A DNA stretch of 64,000 bases from Mitsuaria sp. PDC51 (GCF_900113225.1 NZ_FOZE01000001.1:1426001-1490000), one strand, 5' to 3'. Counted from the stretch's first letter, positions 17,866 through 31,441 are shown. Notes: a model not told the origin generated them from the sequence alone. Made by a program: numbers and translations.

Positions 17866-18153
17866 TCAGACGCCGTCGACGACGACCATGCGCATCACGC
17901 CGGCCTGCTGGCGCAGCGACTTCGCATGCTGGTAGGTCTCGGATTCGTAGAAGCGCCGGGCCGCCGTGCGGTCCGGGAACTTCAGCACGACCAGCCGGCT
18001 CGGCGTCCAGTCGCCTTCCAGCACTTCGATCGTGCCGCCGCGCACCAGGACCTCCGCGCCATGCTCCTGCATCGCCTTCGTGCTCCATTCGCGGTACTTC
18101 GCCATCTGGTCGGCGTCGGTCACGGTCACGTCGGCAATGATGAAGGCGGGCAT
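17866..18153 (-). CDS. DUF1330 family protein
   Basis: A 95-residue ferredoxin-like (dimeric alpha-beta barrel) protein: MPAFIIADVTVTD, REWSTKAM, GTIEVLEGDWTPSRLVVLKFPD and ARRFYES are the family's conserved segments. Function is unknown. Genes of this family commonly sit between pyrG/kdsA and eno in Burkholderiales. The start at 18153 is chosen by homology. Confidence 0.9.
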   Translation of the reverse strand: MPAFIIADVTVTDADQMAKYREWSTKAMQEHGAEVLVRGGTIEVLEGDWTPSRLVVLKFPDRTAARRFYESETYQHAKSLRQQAGVMRMVVVDGV

Positions 18154-18224
18154 GGGCGGTGTCTCTTTCGTCGTGGATCGGGAAGTCGCCGGAGGCGTGG
18201 CCTCAGGCCACGCGGGCGTCAGGC

Positions 18225-23445
<5,221 letters not shown>

Positions 23446-23464
23446 CGGAGGAGGGAAATGGACA

Positions 23465-23485
23465 ACGCCCTCGGTGGGAGGGCGT
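23465..23485. other. Hairpin in the mutS leader
   Basis: ACGCCCTC (23465-23472) and GAGGGCGT (23478-23485) form a perfect 8-bp stem with a five-base loop, 20 bp upstream of the mutS start. No T-run follows on the mutS strand. Confidence 0.55.
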
Positions 23486-23603
23486 CGCGTTGGGTGGCTG
23501 GGAAGGGAGTGTAGGGCATGGCCGCACGCGGCGAGAGAGGCAGGAGGCCATGCTAGGTCCGATGCGGCGCGGGCGGCTCGATGCACTTGCGCCAAAAGCG
23601 ACA

Positions 23604-23624
23604 AAGCCCTCCAAGGGAGGGCTT
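23604..23624 (-). terminator. Terminator-like hairpin after suhB
   Basis: AAGCCCTCC/GGAGGGCTT is a perfect 9-bp stem with a three-base loop. It is followed on the minus strand by TTTGTCGCTTTT. It lies 60 bp after the suhB stop and upstream of mutS. Confidence 0.6.
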
Positions 23625-23685
23625 CGCGATACTGGCGTCAGGAACGCCGCGGCGGCTGTTCAGGCCGATGGCATCGGGGATGGCG

Positions 23686-24645
23686 TCAGGCCTCGGCGCC
23701 GTCGTCCGACTTCTTGATCCGGACCGGGCCCCGCTTCTTGGGGGCGTCGCCTTCCGCGGCGGCCTTCTTTTTGGGGGCGGGTTTGTCGGCCGGCGTCTCG
23801 GTGGCCGCCGCGTCGGCGTCCAGGTCGTCCTGCGAGATCACGCGGGAGTAGGGCGCCAGGATCTGCACCAGCGGGCCGTAGATGCGCGGCGTGCCGGCGA
23901 CGATCTCGCGCTGGTGCAGGAAGTCCGGCTCACCGGTGAAGTTGCCCACCAGGCCGCCGGCCTCGGTGATGATCAGCGAGCCCGCGGCCACGTCCCACGG
24001 GTTCAGGCCGGTCTCGAAGAAGCCGTCGTAGTGACCGGCCGCCACGTAGCAGAGGTCCAGCGCCGCGGCGCCGGGGCGGCGCACGCCGGCGACCTGCTGC
24101 GAGATCTCCTCGAACATCTTCAGGTAGCGCTTGAAGTTGTCGCCGCGGCGGAACGGGAAGCCGGTGCCGATCAGCGCATCGCTCATGCGGGTGCGCTTGG
24201 ACACGCGGATGCGCTTGTCGTTGAGGAAGGCGCCGCGGCCGCGCGTCGCGTAGAACAGGTCGTTGCGGGTCGGGTCGTACACGACGGCCTGCTGCACGAC
24301 GCCACGGTGCGCCAGCGCGACCGACACGCAATAGAAGGGCAGGCCGTGAATGAAGTTGGTGGTGCCGTCCAGCGGGTCGATGATCCACTGGAACTCCGAG
24401 TGCTTGGCGCCGTGTTCGCGGCCGGACTCTTCGGCCAGGATGCCGTGGTCGGGGTAGGCCTGCAGCAGCGTCTCGATGATCGCCTGCTCGGCGGCCTGGT
24501 CCACTTCGGTCACGAAGTCATTGGGCGACTTGGTGTTGATCTTCAGGATGTCCAGGTCCAGCGACGCGCGGTTGATGATCGCGCCGGCGGTACGCGCCGC
24601 CTTGATGGCGACGTTGAGCATGGGATGGAGGGCGGCTTGCGTCAT
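23686..24645 (-). CDS. suhB: Inositol monophosphatase family protein (SuhB)
   Basis: A Li-sensitive, Mg-dependent phosphatase fold; SuhB also acts in rRNA antitermination in E. coli. Motifs: [21 protein letters not shown] (metal-binding) and [19 protein letters not shown]. The catalytic core ends near residue 265. It is followed by an unusual tail of about 50 residues, acidic then Ala/Pro/Lys-rich ([20 protein letters not shown]), absent from E. coli SuhB. It is divergent from trmJ, as is common in proteobacteria. The start at 24645 ([11 protein letters not shown]) is set by homology. Confidence 0.93.
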   Translation of the reverse strand: MTQAALHPMLNVAIKAARTAGAIINRASLDLDILKINTKSPNDFVTEVDQAAEQAIIETLLQAYPDHGILAEESGREHGAKHSEFQWIIDPLDGTTNFIHGLPFYCVSVALAHRGVVQQAVVYDPTRNDLFYATRGRGAFLNDKRIRVSKRTRMSDALIGTGFPFRRGDNFKRYLKMFEEISQQVAGVRRPGAAALDLCYVAAGHYDGFFETGLNPWDVAAGSLIITEAGGLVGNFTGEPDFLHQREIVAGTPRIYGPLVQILAPYSRVISQDDLDADAAATETPADKPAPKKKAAAEGDAPKKRGPVRIKKSDDGAEA

Positions 24646-24767
24646 GCGGGACGATTCCTGTGGAAGAAGTGGACTGGCGAAGGGAAAGAGCAAGCGCCGG
24701 ACGTCGATGTCGACCAACGTCCGGCGCGGATAATGCGCGATTTTGGCACAGACTCGTGGTTTCCCCT

Positions 24768-25589
24768 ATGCCCCCGGCTGACTCCGGCCTGAACGCAACC
24801 CCCCTGGCGTCCGATCCGACACGCTTCGTGCTGATCGAGACCAGCCATCCCGGCAACGTCGGCTCGACCGCCCGGGCGATGAAGGTGATGGGCTTCCGCG
24901 ACCTGGTCCTGGTGCGTCCGCGCTTCGCGGACGTGCTCAGCCAGGAGGAGACCGTCGCGATGGCCAGCGGCGCGGCCGACATCCTCGCCCGCGCCCGCAT
25001 CGTCGACCGGCTGGAGGACGCGCTGGACGGCTGCACCTTCGTCTGCGCCACCGCGATGACGCCGCGCGATTTCGGTCCGCCGACCCACCAGCCGCGCGAG
25101 CTCTTCGCGCGACTCGCCAATCCCGCCGACCCCGCCGACCCCGCCGGCCACCCCCATCGGGTGGCCTTCCTCTTCGGTTCCGAGCGCTACGGCATGAGCA
25201 ACGAGGATGTCTATCGCGCGCATGCGGTGCTGTCGATCCCGACGCATCCCGACTACGGCTCGCTGAACCTGGCCCAGGCGGTGCAGCTGCTGGCCTACGA
25301 CTGGCGCCAGGCGCTGGGCGGCTACGAGGTCGCGGCGCGCACCGCCGATCCGCAGCTGGCCGACGCGCGGGCGGTGCAGGGCCTGCTCACCCATCTGGAG
25401 GGCAGCCTGGTTCACCTGGGCTACCTGGATCCCGCCGCGCCGAAGAAGCTGATGCCGCGGTTGAACCAGCTCTTCAACCGCGCCGGGCTGACGCAGGAAG
25501 AGGTCCACATCCTGCGCGGCATCGCCCGTGCGATCGAGAAGACCCGCCCGGCGGCGGACACGCCCCCCGCACTCGGGGGAGACGAGTAG
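24768..25589 (+). CDS. trmJ: tRNA (cytidine/uridine-2'-O-)-methyltransferase TrmJ
   Basis: A SPOUT-fold methyltransferase acting at position 32 of tRNA. The 273-residue protein has VLIETSHPGNVGSTARAMKVMGF, LFGSERYGMSNEDVYRAHAVLSIPTHPDYGSLNLAQAV, the knot that binds S-adenosylmethionine, and a C-terminal helical extension. A nine-base repeat (coding for PADPADPAG) enlarges one loop. The ATG at 24768 lies 33 bases after a GATAAT box at 24729. It is followed by cysE after 109 bp. Confidence 0.93.
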   Translation: MPPADSGLNATPLASDPTRFVLIETSHPGNVGSTARAMKVMGFRDLVLVRPRFADVLSQEETVAMASGAADILARARIVDRLEDALDGCTFVCATAMTPRDFGPPTHQPRELFARLANPADPADPAGHPHRVAFLFGSERYGMSNEDVYRAHAVLSIPTHPDYGSLNLAQAVQLLAYDWRQALGGYEVAARTADPQLADARAVQGLLTHLEGSLVHLGYLDPAAPKKLMPRLNQLFNRAGLTQEEVHILRGIARAIEKTRPAADTPPALGGDE

Positions 25590-25698
25590 CCGGACGTGCT
25601 CCCCATAAGGCCTGAGGCGGGCAAGGTTGAGGCCCGCCGCTAAACTGGCCGACCCTCATCACCGAGCCCCACGCGGGCTTGCATCGGGTTCCCCCACC

Positions 25699-26466
25699 AT
25701 GTTCCAGCGTCTTCGCGAAGACATCGCCTGCATCCTCGAACGCGACCCCGCCGCCCGCTCGGCCTGGGAGGTGCTGACCTGTTATCCGGGTCTGCATGCG
25801 CTGATGGTGCATCGCTGCGCGCACTGGTTCTGGACCCGTGGTTTCCGGTGGCTGGGGCGCTTCACCTCGCACATCGGCCGCTTCCTGACCGGCATCGAGA
25901 TCCACCCCGGCGCGACCATCGGCCGGCGGGTCTTCATCGATCACGGGATGGGCATCGTCATCGGCGAGATGACCGAGATCCACGACGAGGTCACGATCTA
26001 CCAGGGCGTGACCCTGGGCGGGACCTCGCTGGTGAAGGGCGCCAAGCGGCATCCGACGCTGGAGCGCGGCGTGATCGTCGGCGCCAACGCCTGCATCCTC
26101 GGCGGCTTCACGGTCGGCGAGGGCGCGCGGGTGGGTTCCGGCGCGGTCGTGACCAAGCCGGTGCCGCCGGGCGCGACGGCGGTCGGCAACCCGGCCCGGA
26201 TCATCGAAGCCAAGGTCGAGGCGCAGCGCGAGGAGGCCGCGGCCCGCATGGGATTCTCGGCCTACGGCGTGACGCAGGGCGACGACCCGGTCGCGCAGGC
26301 CATGAAGGGCCTGATCGACAACGCGGCGGGGCACGAGCACCAGATCGCGCTGCTGTGGCAGGCGATCGCGAAGCTGTCGGAGGCGGAGCGCAAGGACTGC
26401 GTGCCGCAAGAGGCCCAGCAGGCCGAGAACTTCGACGCCGCCGAGCTGTCGAGATTGGTGAAGTGA
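25699..26466 (+). CDS. cysE: Serine O-acetyltransferase
   Basis: Makes O-acetylserine, the first step of cysteine synthesis. The 255-residue protein begins [19 protein letters not shown], has an N-terminal helical domain, then the hexapeptide beta-helix ([20 protein letters not shown], containing the catalytic Asp-His) and GGTS. The C-terminal tail past residue 180 is longer than in short (EpsC-like) forms. The trmJ-cysE order is conserved in Burkholderiales. It converges on slyD with a palindromic repeat between. Confidence 0.94.
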   Translation: MFQRLREDIACILERDPAARSAWEVLTCYPGLHALMVHRCAHWFWTRGFRWLGRFTSHIGRFLTGIEIHPGATIGRRVFIDHGMGIVIGEMTEIHDEVTIYQGVTLGGTSLVKGAKRHPTLERGVIVGANACILGGFTVGEGARVGSGAVVTKPVPPGATAVGNPARIIEAKVEAQREEAAARMGFSAYGVTQGDDPVAQAMKGLIDNAAGHEHQIALLWQAIAKLSEAERKDCVPQEAQQAENFDAAELSRLVK

Positions 26467-26489
26467 GTCGCTGACGCGGCGCTCTCCAA

Positions 26490-26519
26490 CTCCCTCTCCC
26501 CCTCGCGGGGGAGAGGGAA
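26490..26519. repeat. Palindromic intergenic repeat, type I-like copy 3
   Basis: A perfect 12-bp stem, TCCCTCTCCCCC (26491-26502) and GGGGGAGAGGGA (26507-26518), with a TCGC loop. It fills the 60-bp gap between the convergent genes cysE and slyD and may act as a two-way transcription barrier, though no T-run is present. Confidence 0.8.
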
Positions 26520-26526
26520 TGAGAGA

Positions 26527-27030
26527 TCAGTGATGGTGGCCGTGATCGCCGTGGGCGTGGCCGTGCTCGATCTCTTCCTGCGTGGCGGCGCGCACGTCCT
26601 TGACCTTGACGCTGATCTTCAGGTGCTGGCCCGCCAGCGGATGGTTGCCGTCCAGGTGCACGGTGTCGCCCTTGATCTTCACGACGGTGAAGACGTGGAA
26701 TCCGTCATCCGCGGCCGGTTCCTCCTCGCCCTCCTTGGCCTGGCGGATCTGCAGCTGGCCGCCGACCTTCACGCCGGGCGGGAAGTCCTTCTTGGGGATG
26801 GTGATCAGCAGGCTTTCGTCGCGCTCGCCGAAGCCGGTCTCCGGCGTCAGTTCGATGGTGGTGGCGAAGCCCTTTTCCTGACCTTCCAGCGCGGTCTCGA
26901 TGGCCGGCAGCGTGTTGCCGTAGCCGCCGATCAGCAGCGCCATCGGCTCGTCGGTCTTCTCGATGACCTGGCCGAGCTTGTTGGCGACCTTCAGCTCGAC
27001 GGTGGCGATGGTGTCCTTGGTGATCTTCAT
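26527..27030 (-). CDS. slyD: FKBP-type peptidyl-prolyl isomerase SlyD
   Basis: A cytoplasmic prolyl isomerase and chaperone that also binds nickel. The 167-residue protein has the FKBP core (VELKVANKLGQVIEKTDEP, LPAIETALEGQEKG), the inserted-in-flap domain and DGNHPLAGQHL. It ends in a histidine-rich metal-binding tail, HGHAHGDHGHHH. The start at 27030 (MKITKDTIAT) is set by homology. Confidence 0.95.
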   Translation of the reverse strand: MKITKDTIATVELKVANKLGQVIEKTDEPMALLIGGYGNTLPAIETALEGQEKGFATTIELTPETGFGERDESLLITIPKKDFPPGVKVGGQLQIRQAKEGEEEPAADDGFHVFTVVKIKGDTVHLDGNHPLAGQHLKISVKVKDVRAATQEEIEHGHAHGDHGHHH

Positions 27031-27116
27031 GGGGTGTCGTTTCTCGTTGGGGCTTCTCGTGGAAGCGGTTGAAGCGTCGGCGGGGCAGGGGCCTGCGGCG
27101 GCCGCCGTCGTCGCGG

Positions 27117-27731
27117 TCACGCCGGACGCGGTGGGCGCTGCGCGGTCTTGGGACGGAACGCGGCGCAGACCGCGTCGCGGGTTTCCAGATAGGGGCCGCC
27201 GAGCAGATCGATGCAGTAGGGCACCGCGGCAAAGATGCCGCTGGCCGCGGCGTGGCCGGCCAGCGTCTCGGCGATTGCCTTGGGCTGGCCGGGCAGGTTG
27301 ATGATCAGCGCGCGGCCGCGGATCACCGCGACCTGCCGGGAGAGGATGGCCGTGGGCACGAAGTGCAGCGAGATCTGCCGCATCTGCTCGCCGAAGCCCG
27401 GCATCACCCGGTCGGCGACGTCCATCGTCGCCTCGGGCGTGACGTCGCGGATCGCGGGACCGGTGCCGCCGGTGGTCAGCACCAGGTCGCAGGCGGCCTC
27501 GTCGACCAGGTCCCGCAGCGTGGCGGCGATCTGCTCGCGCTCGTCGGGGATCAGCCGCGGCTGGAACTCGATCGGATTGATCAGCGCGGAGCGCAGCCAG
27601 TCCTGCAGCGCGGGCAGGCCCTTGTCCTCGTAGACGCCGCTGGAGGCGCGGTCGCTGATCGAGACGATGCCGATCCGTACCGGCTCTGGCGGGGGCAGCG
27701 CGGCGGCGTCGACCGGGGCGGCGTCACTCAT
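27117..27731 (-). CDS. mog: Molybdopterin adenylyltransferase
   Basis: Adenylylates molybdopterin before molybdate insertion. Motifs: VRIGIVSISDRASSGVYEDKG at the start of the MoeA/Mog fold, LTTGGTGPAIRDVTPEAT and INLPGQPKAI. About 204 residues. The start at 27731 (MSDAAP) overlaps the darP stop by eight bases; an in-frame ATG at 27752 is possible but would overlap more. The protein has an Ala/Pro-rich N-terminal lead and a Pro-rich tail. Confidence 0.92.
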   Translation of the reverse strand: MSDAAPVDAAALPPPEPVRIGIVSISDRASSGVYEDKGLPALQDWLRSALINPIEFQPRLIPDEREQIAATLRDLVDEAACDLVLTTGGTGPAIRDVTPEATMDVADRVMPGFGEQMRQISLHFVPTAILSRQVAVIRGRALIINLPGQPKAIAETLAGHAAASGIFAAVPYCIDLLGGPYLETRDAVCAAFRPKTAQRPPRPA

Positions 27732-28335
27732 CGTCGCCCTCGTCGTCACCATCGTCCGCGGTGTCTTCGTCGCGCGACCCGCCCTTGGCGGCCAGCAGGT
27801 GCGCCTTGATGAACTGGAACAGCTCGCGCCAGGCGCGGCCGTTGCGCTGCTCGACCGCCTGCGCTCGGTCCTTGCGGGCGGCGCGGATCAGGCTGCGCAG
27901 TTGCTGCACGTCGACCTCTTCGAAGCTGTCGATGAAGCCCTGCAGCGCGTTGTCGTCCTCGACGAGGCGGTCGCGCCAGCGCTCGGCCTGGTGCAGTTCG
28001 AGCGAGTCCTGCGCGCGACCGAGCTTGAACTCGGCCACGGCCTCCCTGATCGGCGCCGGATCGACCTGGCGCATCAGCTTGCCGATCAGTTGCAGATGGC
28101 GCTTCTTGCCGCTGCGGGCGGTGCCGGCCACGATGCGGCGGCCTTCCTTGATCGCGTCCATCAGCGCCTCGGGCAGGTCGAGCGCGGCCACGCGCTTCTC
28201 GGGCAGCGTCAGCAGTTCGGCGCCCAGCGCCTGCAGCGCGTCCATGTCGCGCTTGAGCTGGCTCTTGCTGGGGCGGTCGTCTTCGAAGTCGTCGAAGTCC
28301 GCGCGGTCGTCGTGGTCGTCGTGATCGGGGTGCAT
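27724..28335 (-). CDS. darP: Ribosome biogenesis factor DarP (YjgA)
   Basis: A small helical protein that associates with late 50S assembly intermediates. The 203-residue protein shows KSQLKRDMDALQALGAELLTL, ALMDAIKEGRRI, RHLQLIGKLMRQVDP and DVQQLRSLIRAARKDRA. Both ends are extremely acidic (HPDHDDHDD at the start, DGDDEGDDE at the end). The start at 28335 is taken as the ATG opening the acidic head. It is divergent from pmbA, as usual in beta- and gammaproteobacteria, and overlaps mog. Confidence 0.93.
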   Translation of the reverse strand: MHPDHDDHDDRADFDDFEDDRPSKSQLKRDMDALQALGAELLTLPEKRVAALDLPEALMDAIKEGRRIVAGTARSGKKRHLQLIGKLMRQVDPAPIREAVAEFKLGRAQDSLELHQAERWRDRLVEDDNALQGFIDSFEEVDVQQLRSLIRAARKDRAQAVEQRNGRAWRELFQFIKAHLLAAKGGSRDEDTADDGDDEGDDE

Positions 28336-28456
28336 GGGGGAAGAAAGCGAGAAGCCCCGACCGGAAGGGGCGGGGCACAGCGCCCGTATGATAGTCGCCA
28401 CCCCGCCGCGGCCTCGGATCTCCCCAGGCCGCGCTGCTTTCACAGAGACCGCATTC

Positions 28457-29824
28457 ATGAGTCAAGCCGAGCAAGGATTCGCCTACAGCCAGGACCATTT
28501 CCGCCAGTTGATCGAGGACGTCCTGGCCGAGGCCAAGCGCCTGGGCGCCAGCGACGCCGGCGCGGAAGTGTCCGAGGGCAGCGGCATGTCGGTGTCCGTG
28601 CGGCGCGGCGCGCTCGAGAACGTCGAGCGCAACCGCGACAAGTCGCTGGGCATCTCGGTCTACCTGGGCCAGCGCAGAGGGAACGCCAGCACCTCGGACT
28701 TCTCGCCGCAGGCGCTGCGCGACACCGTGCGCGCCGCCTACGACATCGCCCGCTTCACCGCCGAGGACGAGTTCGCCGGCCTGCCCGACGAGCAGGACCT
28801 GTCGCTGGACGAAGCCGCGCGGCCGTCGCTGGACCTGTTCCATCCCTGGGCGATCACCGCCGAGCAGGCGGCCGAGCTGGCGCTGCGCTGCGAGGACGCG
28901 GCGCTGAAGACCGACCCGCGCATCACCAATTCGGAAGGCGCGGCGGTGTCGGCGCAGCAGTCGCACTTCTTCTCGGGCAACTCGCGCGGCTTCCGCGGCG
29001 GTTATGCGAGCTCGCGGCATTCGGTGTCGGTGGCGCCGATCGCCGGCCGCGGCGCCGGCATGGAGCGCGACGCCTGGTACAGCTCGATGCGCGACGCGGC
29101 CGAGCTGTCGTCGCCTGAATCGATCGGCCGCTATGCCGCCGAGCGCGCGCTGGCCCGCCTCAAGGGCCGCAAGGTCAGAACGGCGAGCGTGCCGGTGCTG
29201 TTCGAGGCGCCGGTCGCCGCCGGCCTGCTGGGCGCGCTGGTGCAGGCCACCAGCGGCGGCGCGCTGTACCGCCGTGCGAGCTTCCTGCTCGACAGCCTGG
29301 ACCAGCAAGTCCTGGCACCGCATGTGGAGGTGGTCGAGGACCCGCATGTGCTCAAGGGCAAGGGCAGCTCGCCATTCGACGACGAGGGCGTGACGACCAA
29401 GGCCCGCACCGTGGTCGAGGCGGGCGTGCTCAAGGGCTACTTCCTGTCGACCTACTCGGCGCGCAAGCTGGGCATGCGCACGACCGGGCATGCGGGCGGT
29501 TCCCACAACCTGACGATGCGCAGCAAGGCCACCGCGCCCGGCGACGACCTGCCGACGATGCTGCGCCGGCTGGGCACCGGCCTGTTCGTGACCGAGCTGA
29601 TGGGGCAGGGCGTCAACTACGTGACTGGCGACTACTCGCGTGGCGCGAGCGGCTACTGGGTCGAGAACGGCGTGATCGCGCATCCGGTTCACGAGATCAC
29701 CATCGCCGGCAACGTCAAGGAGATGTTCCAGCAGATCGTCGGCATCGGCGCCGACACCTACACGCTGGGCAGCAAGACGGTGGGATCGATCCTGATCGAG
29801 CGCATGAAGCTGGCCGGCGCCTGA
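28457..29824 (+). CDS. pmbA: Metalloprotease PmbA (TldE)
   Basis: Partner of TldD in a zinc protease that matures small peptides and degrades CcdA. The 455-residue protein has the N-terminal DAGAEVSEGSGMSVSVRRG and the C-terminal YFLSTYSARKLGMRTTGHAGG and GDYSRGASGYWVENGVI segments. The PmbA/TldE subunit lacks the HExxxH of TldD, as here. tldD is not in the window. A strong terminator follows. Confidence 0.95.
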   Translation: MSQAEQGFAYSQDHFRQLIEDVLAEAKRLGASDAGAEVSEGSGMSVSVRRGALENVERNRDKSLGISVYLGQRRGNASTSDFSPQALRDTVRAAYDIARFTAEDEFAGLPDEQDLSLDEAARPSLDLFHPWAITAEQAAELALRCEDAALKTDPRITNSEGAAVSAQQSHFFSGNSRGFRGGYASSRHSVSVAPIAGRGAGMERDAWYSSMRDAAELSSPESIGRYAAERALARLKGRKVRTASVPVLFEAPVAAGLLGALVQATSGGALYRRASFLLDSLDQQVLAPHVEVVEDPHVLKGKGSSPFDDEGVTTKARTVVEAGVLKGYFLSTYSARKLGMRTTGHAGGSHNLTMRSKATAPGDDLPTMLRRLGTGLFVTELMGQGVNYVTGDYSRGASGYWVENGVIAHPVHEITIAGNVKEMFQQIVGIGADTYTLGSKTVGSILIERMKLAGA

Positions 29825-29851
29825 GCGGCCCGGGCTTCCCCGTTCTCCGAC

Positions 29852-29883
29852 GAAGCGGCGCCCCGGCGCCGCTTCTGTTTTTT
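29852..29883 (+). terminator. Strong Rho-independent terminator after pmbA
   Basis: An 11-bp perfect stem GAAGCGGCGCC/GGCGCCGCTTC with a two-base loop is followed directly by TGTTTTTT, 28 bases after the pmbA stop. Confidence 0.92.
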
Positions 29884-29920
29884 CGTGCTGCGGTCCTGGG
29901 CGCCCCCCGGGCTTGTCAGG

Positions 29921-29948
29921 TTGACGCCAGCCCGGCGGTGGTTAATCC
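29921..29948 (+). promoter_or_regulatory. Candidate sigma-70 promoter of the TRAP binding protein
   Basis: TTGACG (29921-29926) and TAATCC (29943-29948) are separated by 16 bp, after the pmbA terminator and 67 bp before the gene. GGAG lies ahead of the ATG at 30016. Confidence 0.5.
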
Positions 29949-30015
29949 TGCGTGCGCCCAAGGCCGCCCCGGGAGGGTGGTCCATACCAACGAAAGCAGC
30001 GAAACAGGAGACTTC

Positions 30016-31098
30016 ATGGAGCGTCGTTCCTTCGTCAAGAATGCCGGCCTGGCCGGCGTGCTGGCCGCCGGTGCGGCCCCGGCCATCGTGCATGCGCAGG
30101 CCAACATCCGCTGGCGCATGGCTTCGAGCTTCCCCAAGCAGCTCGACACGATCTACGGCGGCGGCGAGGTCTTCGCCAAGAAGGTCAGCGAGCTCAGCGG
30201 TGGCAAGTTCCAGATCAGCGTGCATGCGGGCGGCGAGCTGATGCCGGCCTTCGGCGTCGTCGACGGCGTGCAGAACGCGACGGTGGAGATCGCGCACACG
30301 GTGCCGTACTACTTCTTCGGCAAGGACGAGACCTTCGCGATCGGCGCGTCGATCCCGTTCGGGCTGAACTCGCGGCAGATGACCGCGTGGACCTTCCACG
30401 GCAACGGCCTGAAGCTGATGCGCGAGTTCTACCGGAACTACAACATCATCAACTTCCCCGGCGGCAACACCGGCGCGCAGATGGCGGGCTGGTATCGCAA
30501 GGAGATCAAGTCGGCGGCCGACTTCAAGGGCCTCAAGTTCCGCATCGGTGGCTTCGCCGGCCGGGTGATCGAGCGCATGGGCGGCGTGCCGCAGAACCTG
30601 CCGGGCGGCGAACTCTATTCGGCGCTGGAGAAGGGCACGATCGATGCGGCCGAGTGGGTGGGACCGTATGACGACCTGAAGCTGGGCTTCAACAAGGTCG
30701 CGCCGTTCTACTACTACCCCGGTTGGTGGGAAGGCGGCCCGCAGGTCGACTTCTACATCAACACCAAGGCCTACGAGGGCCTGTCGGCGGAGTACAAGGC
30801 GATCGTCGAGGCAGCGTCGGCCTACACCCATGTGGACATGCAGGCCAAGTACGACGTGCTGAACCCGCAGGCGCTCAAGCAGCTGGTGGCGGCCAAGACC
30901 AAGCTGATGCGCTTCCCGAAGGATGCGATGGACCTGGCGTTCAAGGAGTCGATGGCGCTGTACAGCGAGCTGTCGGCGAAGAACCCGAACTGGAAGAAGG
31001 TGTACGAGGATTACGCCAACTTCCGGCGCGACCAGAACCTGTGGTTCCGCTTCGCGGAAGCGGGCTTCGACGACTTCATGCAGTCGCAGCGGTTCTGA
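30016..31098 (+). CDS. TRAP-type solute-binding protein (DctP family), Tat-exported
   Basis: A 360-residue periplasmic binding protein. The N-terminus ERRSFVKNAGLAGVLAAGAAPAIVHAQ has a twin-arginine motif (RRSFVK) and AxA cleavage. The DctP fold follows: WRMASSFPKQLDTIYGGGEVFAKKV, MAGWYRKEIKSAADFKGLKFRIGGFAGRV and AEWVGPYDDLKLGF with the conserved carboxylate-binding Arg. It resembles the keto-acid-binding TakP type. No TRAP membrane subunits (dctQ/dctM) are nearby, so it must use distant permeases or act as a sensor. AGGAG precedes the start. Confidence 0.9.
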   Translation: MERRSFVKNAGLAGVLAAGAAPAIVHAQANIRWRMASSFPKQLDTIYGGGEVFAKKVSELSGGKFQISVHAGGELMPAFGVVDGVQNATVEIAHTVPYYFFGKDETFAIGASIPFGLNSRQMTAWTFHGNGLKLMREFYRNYNIINFPGGNTGAQMAGWYRKEIKSAADFKGLKFRIGGFAGRVIERMGGVPQNLPGGELYSALEKGTIDAAEWVGPYDDLKLGFNKVAPFYYYPGWWEGGPQVDFYINTKAYEGLSAEYKAIVEAASAYTHVDMQAKYDVLNPQALKQLVAAKTKLMRFPKDAMDLAFKESMALYSELSAKNPNWKKVYEDYANFRRDQNLWFRFAEAGFDDFMQSQRF

Positions 31099-31122
31099 GC
31101 GAGCTCAGGCCTGATTGAAGCG

Positions 31123-31150
31123 AGCCGTGTCCGGGAGGGCACGGCTTGTT
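31123..31150 (+). terminator. Terminator-like hairpin after the TRAP binding protein
   Basis: AGCCGTG/CACGGCT (31123-31129, 31140-31146) with a ten-base loop is followed by TGTTGGCTTTT, 25 bases after the stop. Confidence 0.6.
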
Positions 31151-31216
31151 GGCTTTTGGAGGGGCGTGTTGCTGACCAGCCGGAAGCGAGGCATCGCGGG
31201 TGGCCGGATCTAGTCG

Positions 31217-31441
31217 TCAGCTTCGTCCCGAATCCGCGTTTTGCTTGGCCGCGCGCACCATCGCGCGATAGTCCATCAGTCTTCGAACTAGATCCTCGTC
31301 CCGAGCGTAAAAGACTTCAGGGCAGGGGTTGGTGGGACGAACGGCGTTGACGATCAACTGCCCAAGGCGTAGGTCGGGTGACTCTTCCCAGGCGGCTCGC
31401 AACGCTGACAGGATCTCGTCGATTCGGGCGGGATTTCGCAT
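31217..31441 (-). CDS. Small conserved protein with DLRLGQLI motif
   Basis: A 74-residue protein starting MRNPARIDEILSALRAAWEE, followed by SPDLRLGQLIVNAVRPTNP and ending with a basic helix. The pattern (Arg-Ile-Asp-x-Ile-Leu, Pro-Asp-Leu-Arg-Leu-Gly-Gln-Leu) recurs in small bacterial proteins of unknown function, from memory. The start at 31441 is preferred over an ATG ten codons upstream because homologues begin there. It lies downstream of the RES toxin in the same direction (105-bp gap) and in the same less GC-rich island. Confidence 0.65.
   Translation of the reverse strand: MRNPARIDEILSALRAAWEESPDLRLGQLIVNAVRPTNPCPEVFYARDEDLVRRLMDYRAMVRAAKQNADSGRS

Noticed and set aside
24743-24760. 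TGGCACA upstream of trmJ considered as a sigma-54 promoter
   Set aside because: No TTGC element occurs at the required spacing, and a GATAAT box lies just upstream.
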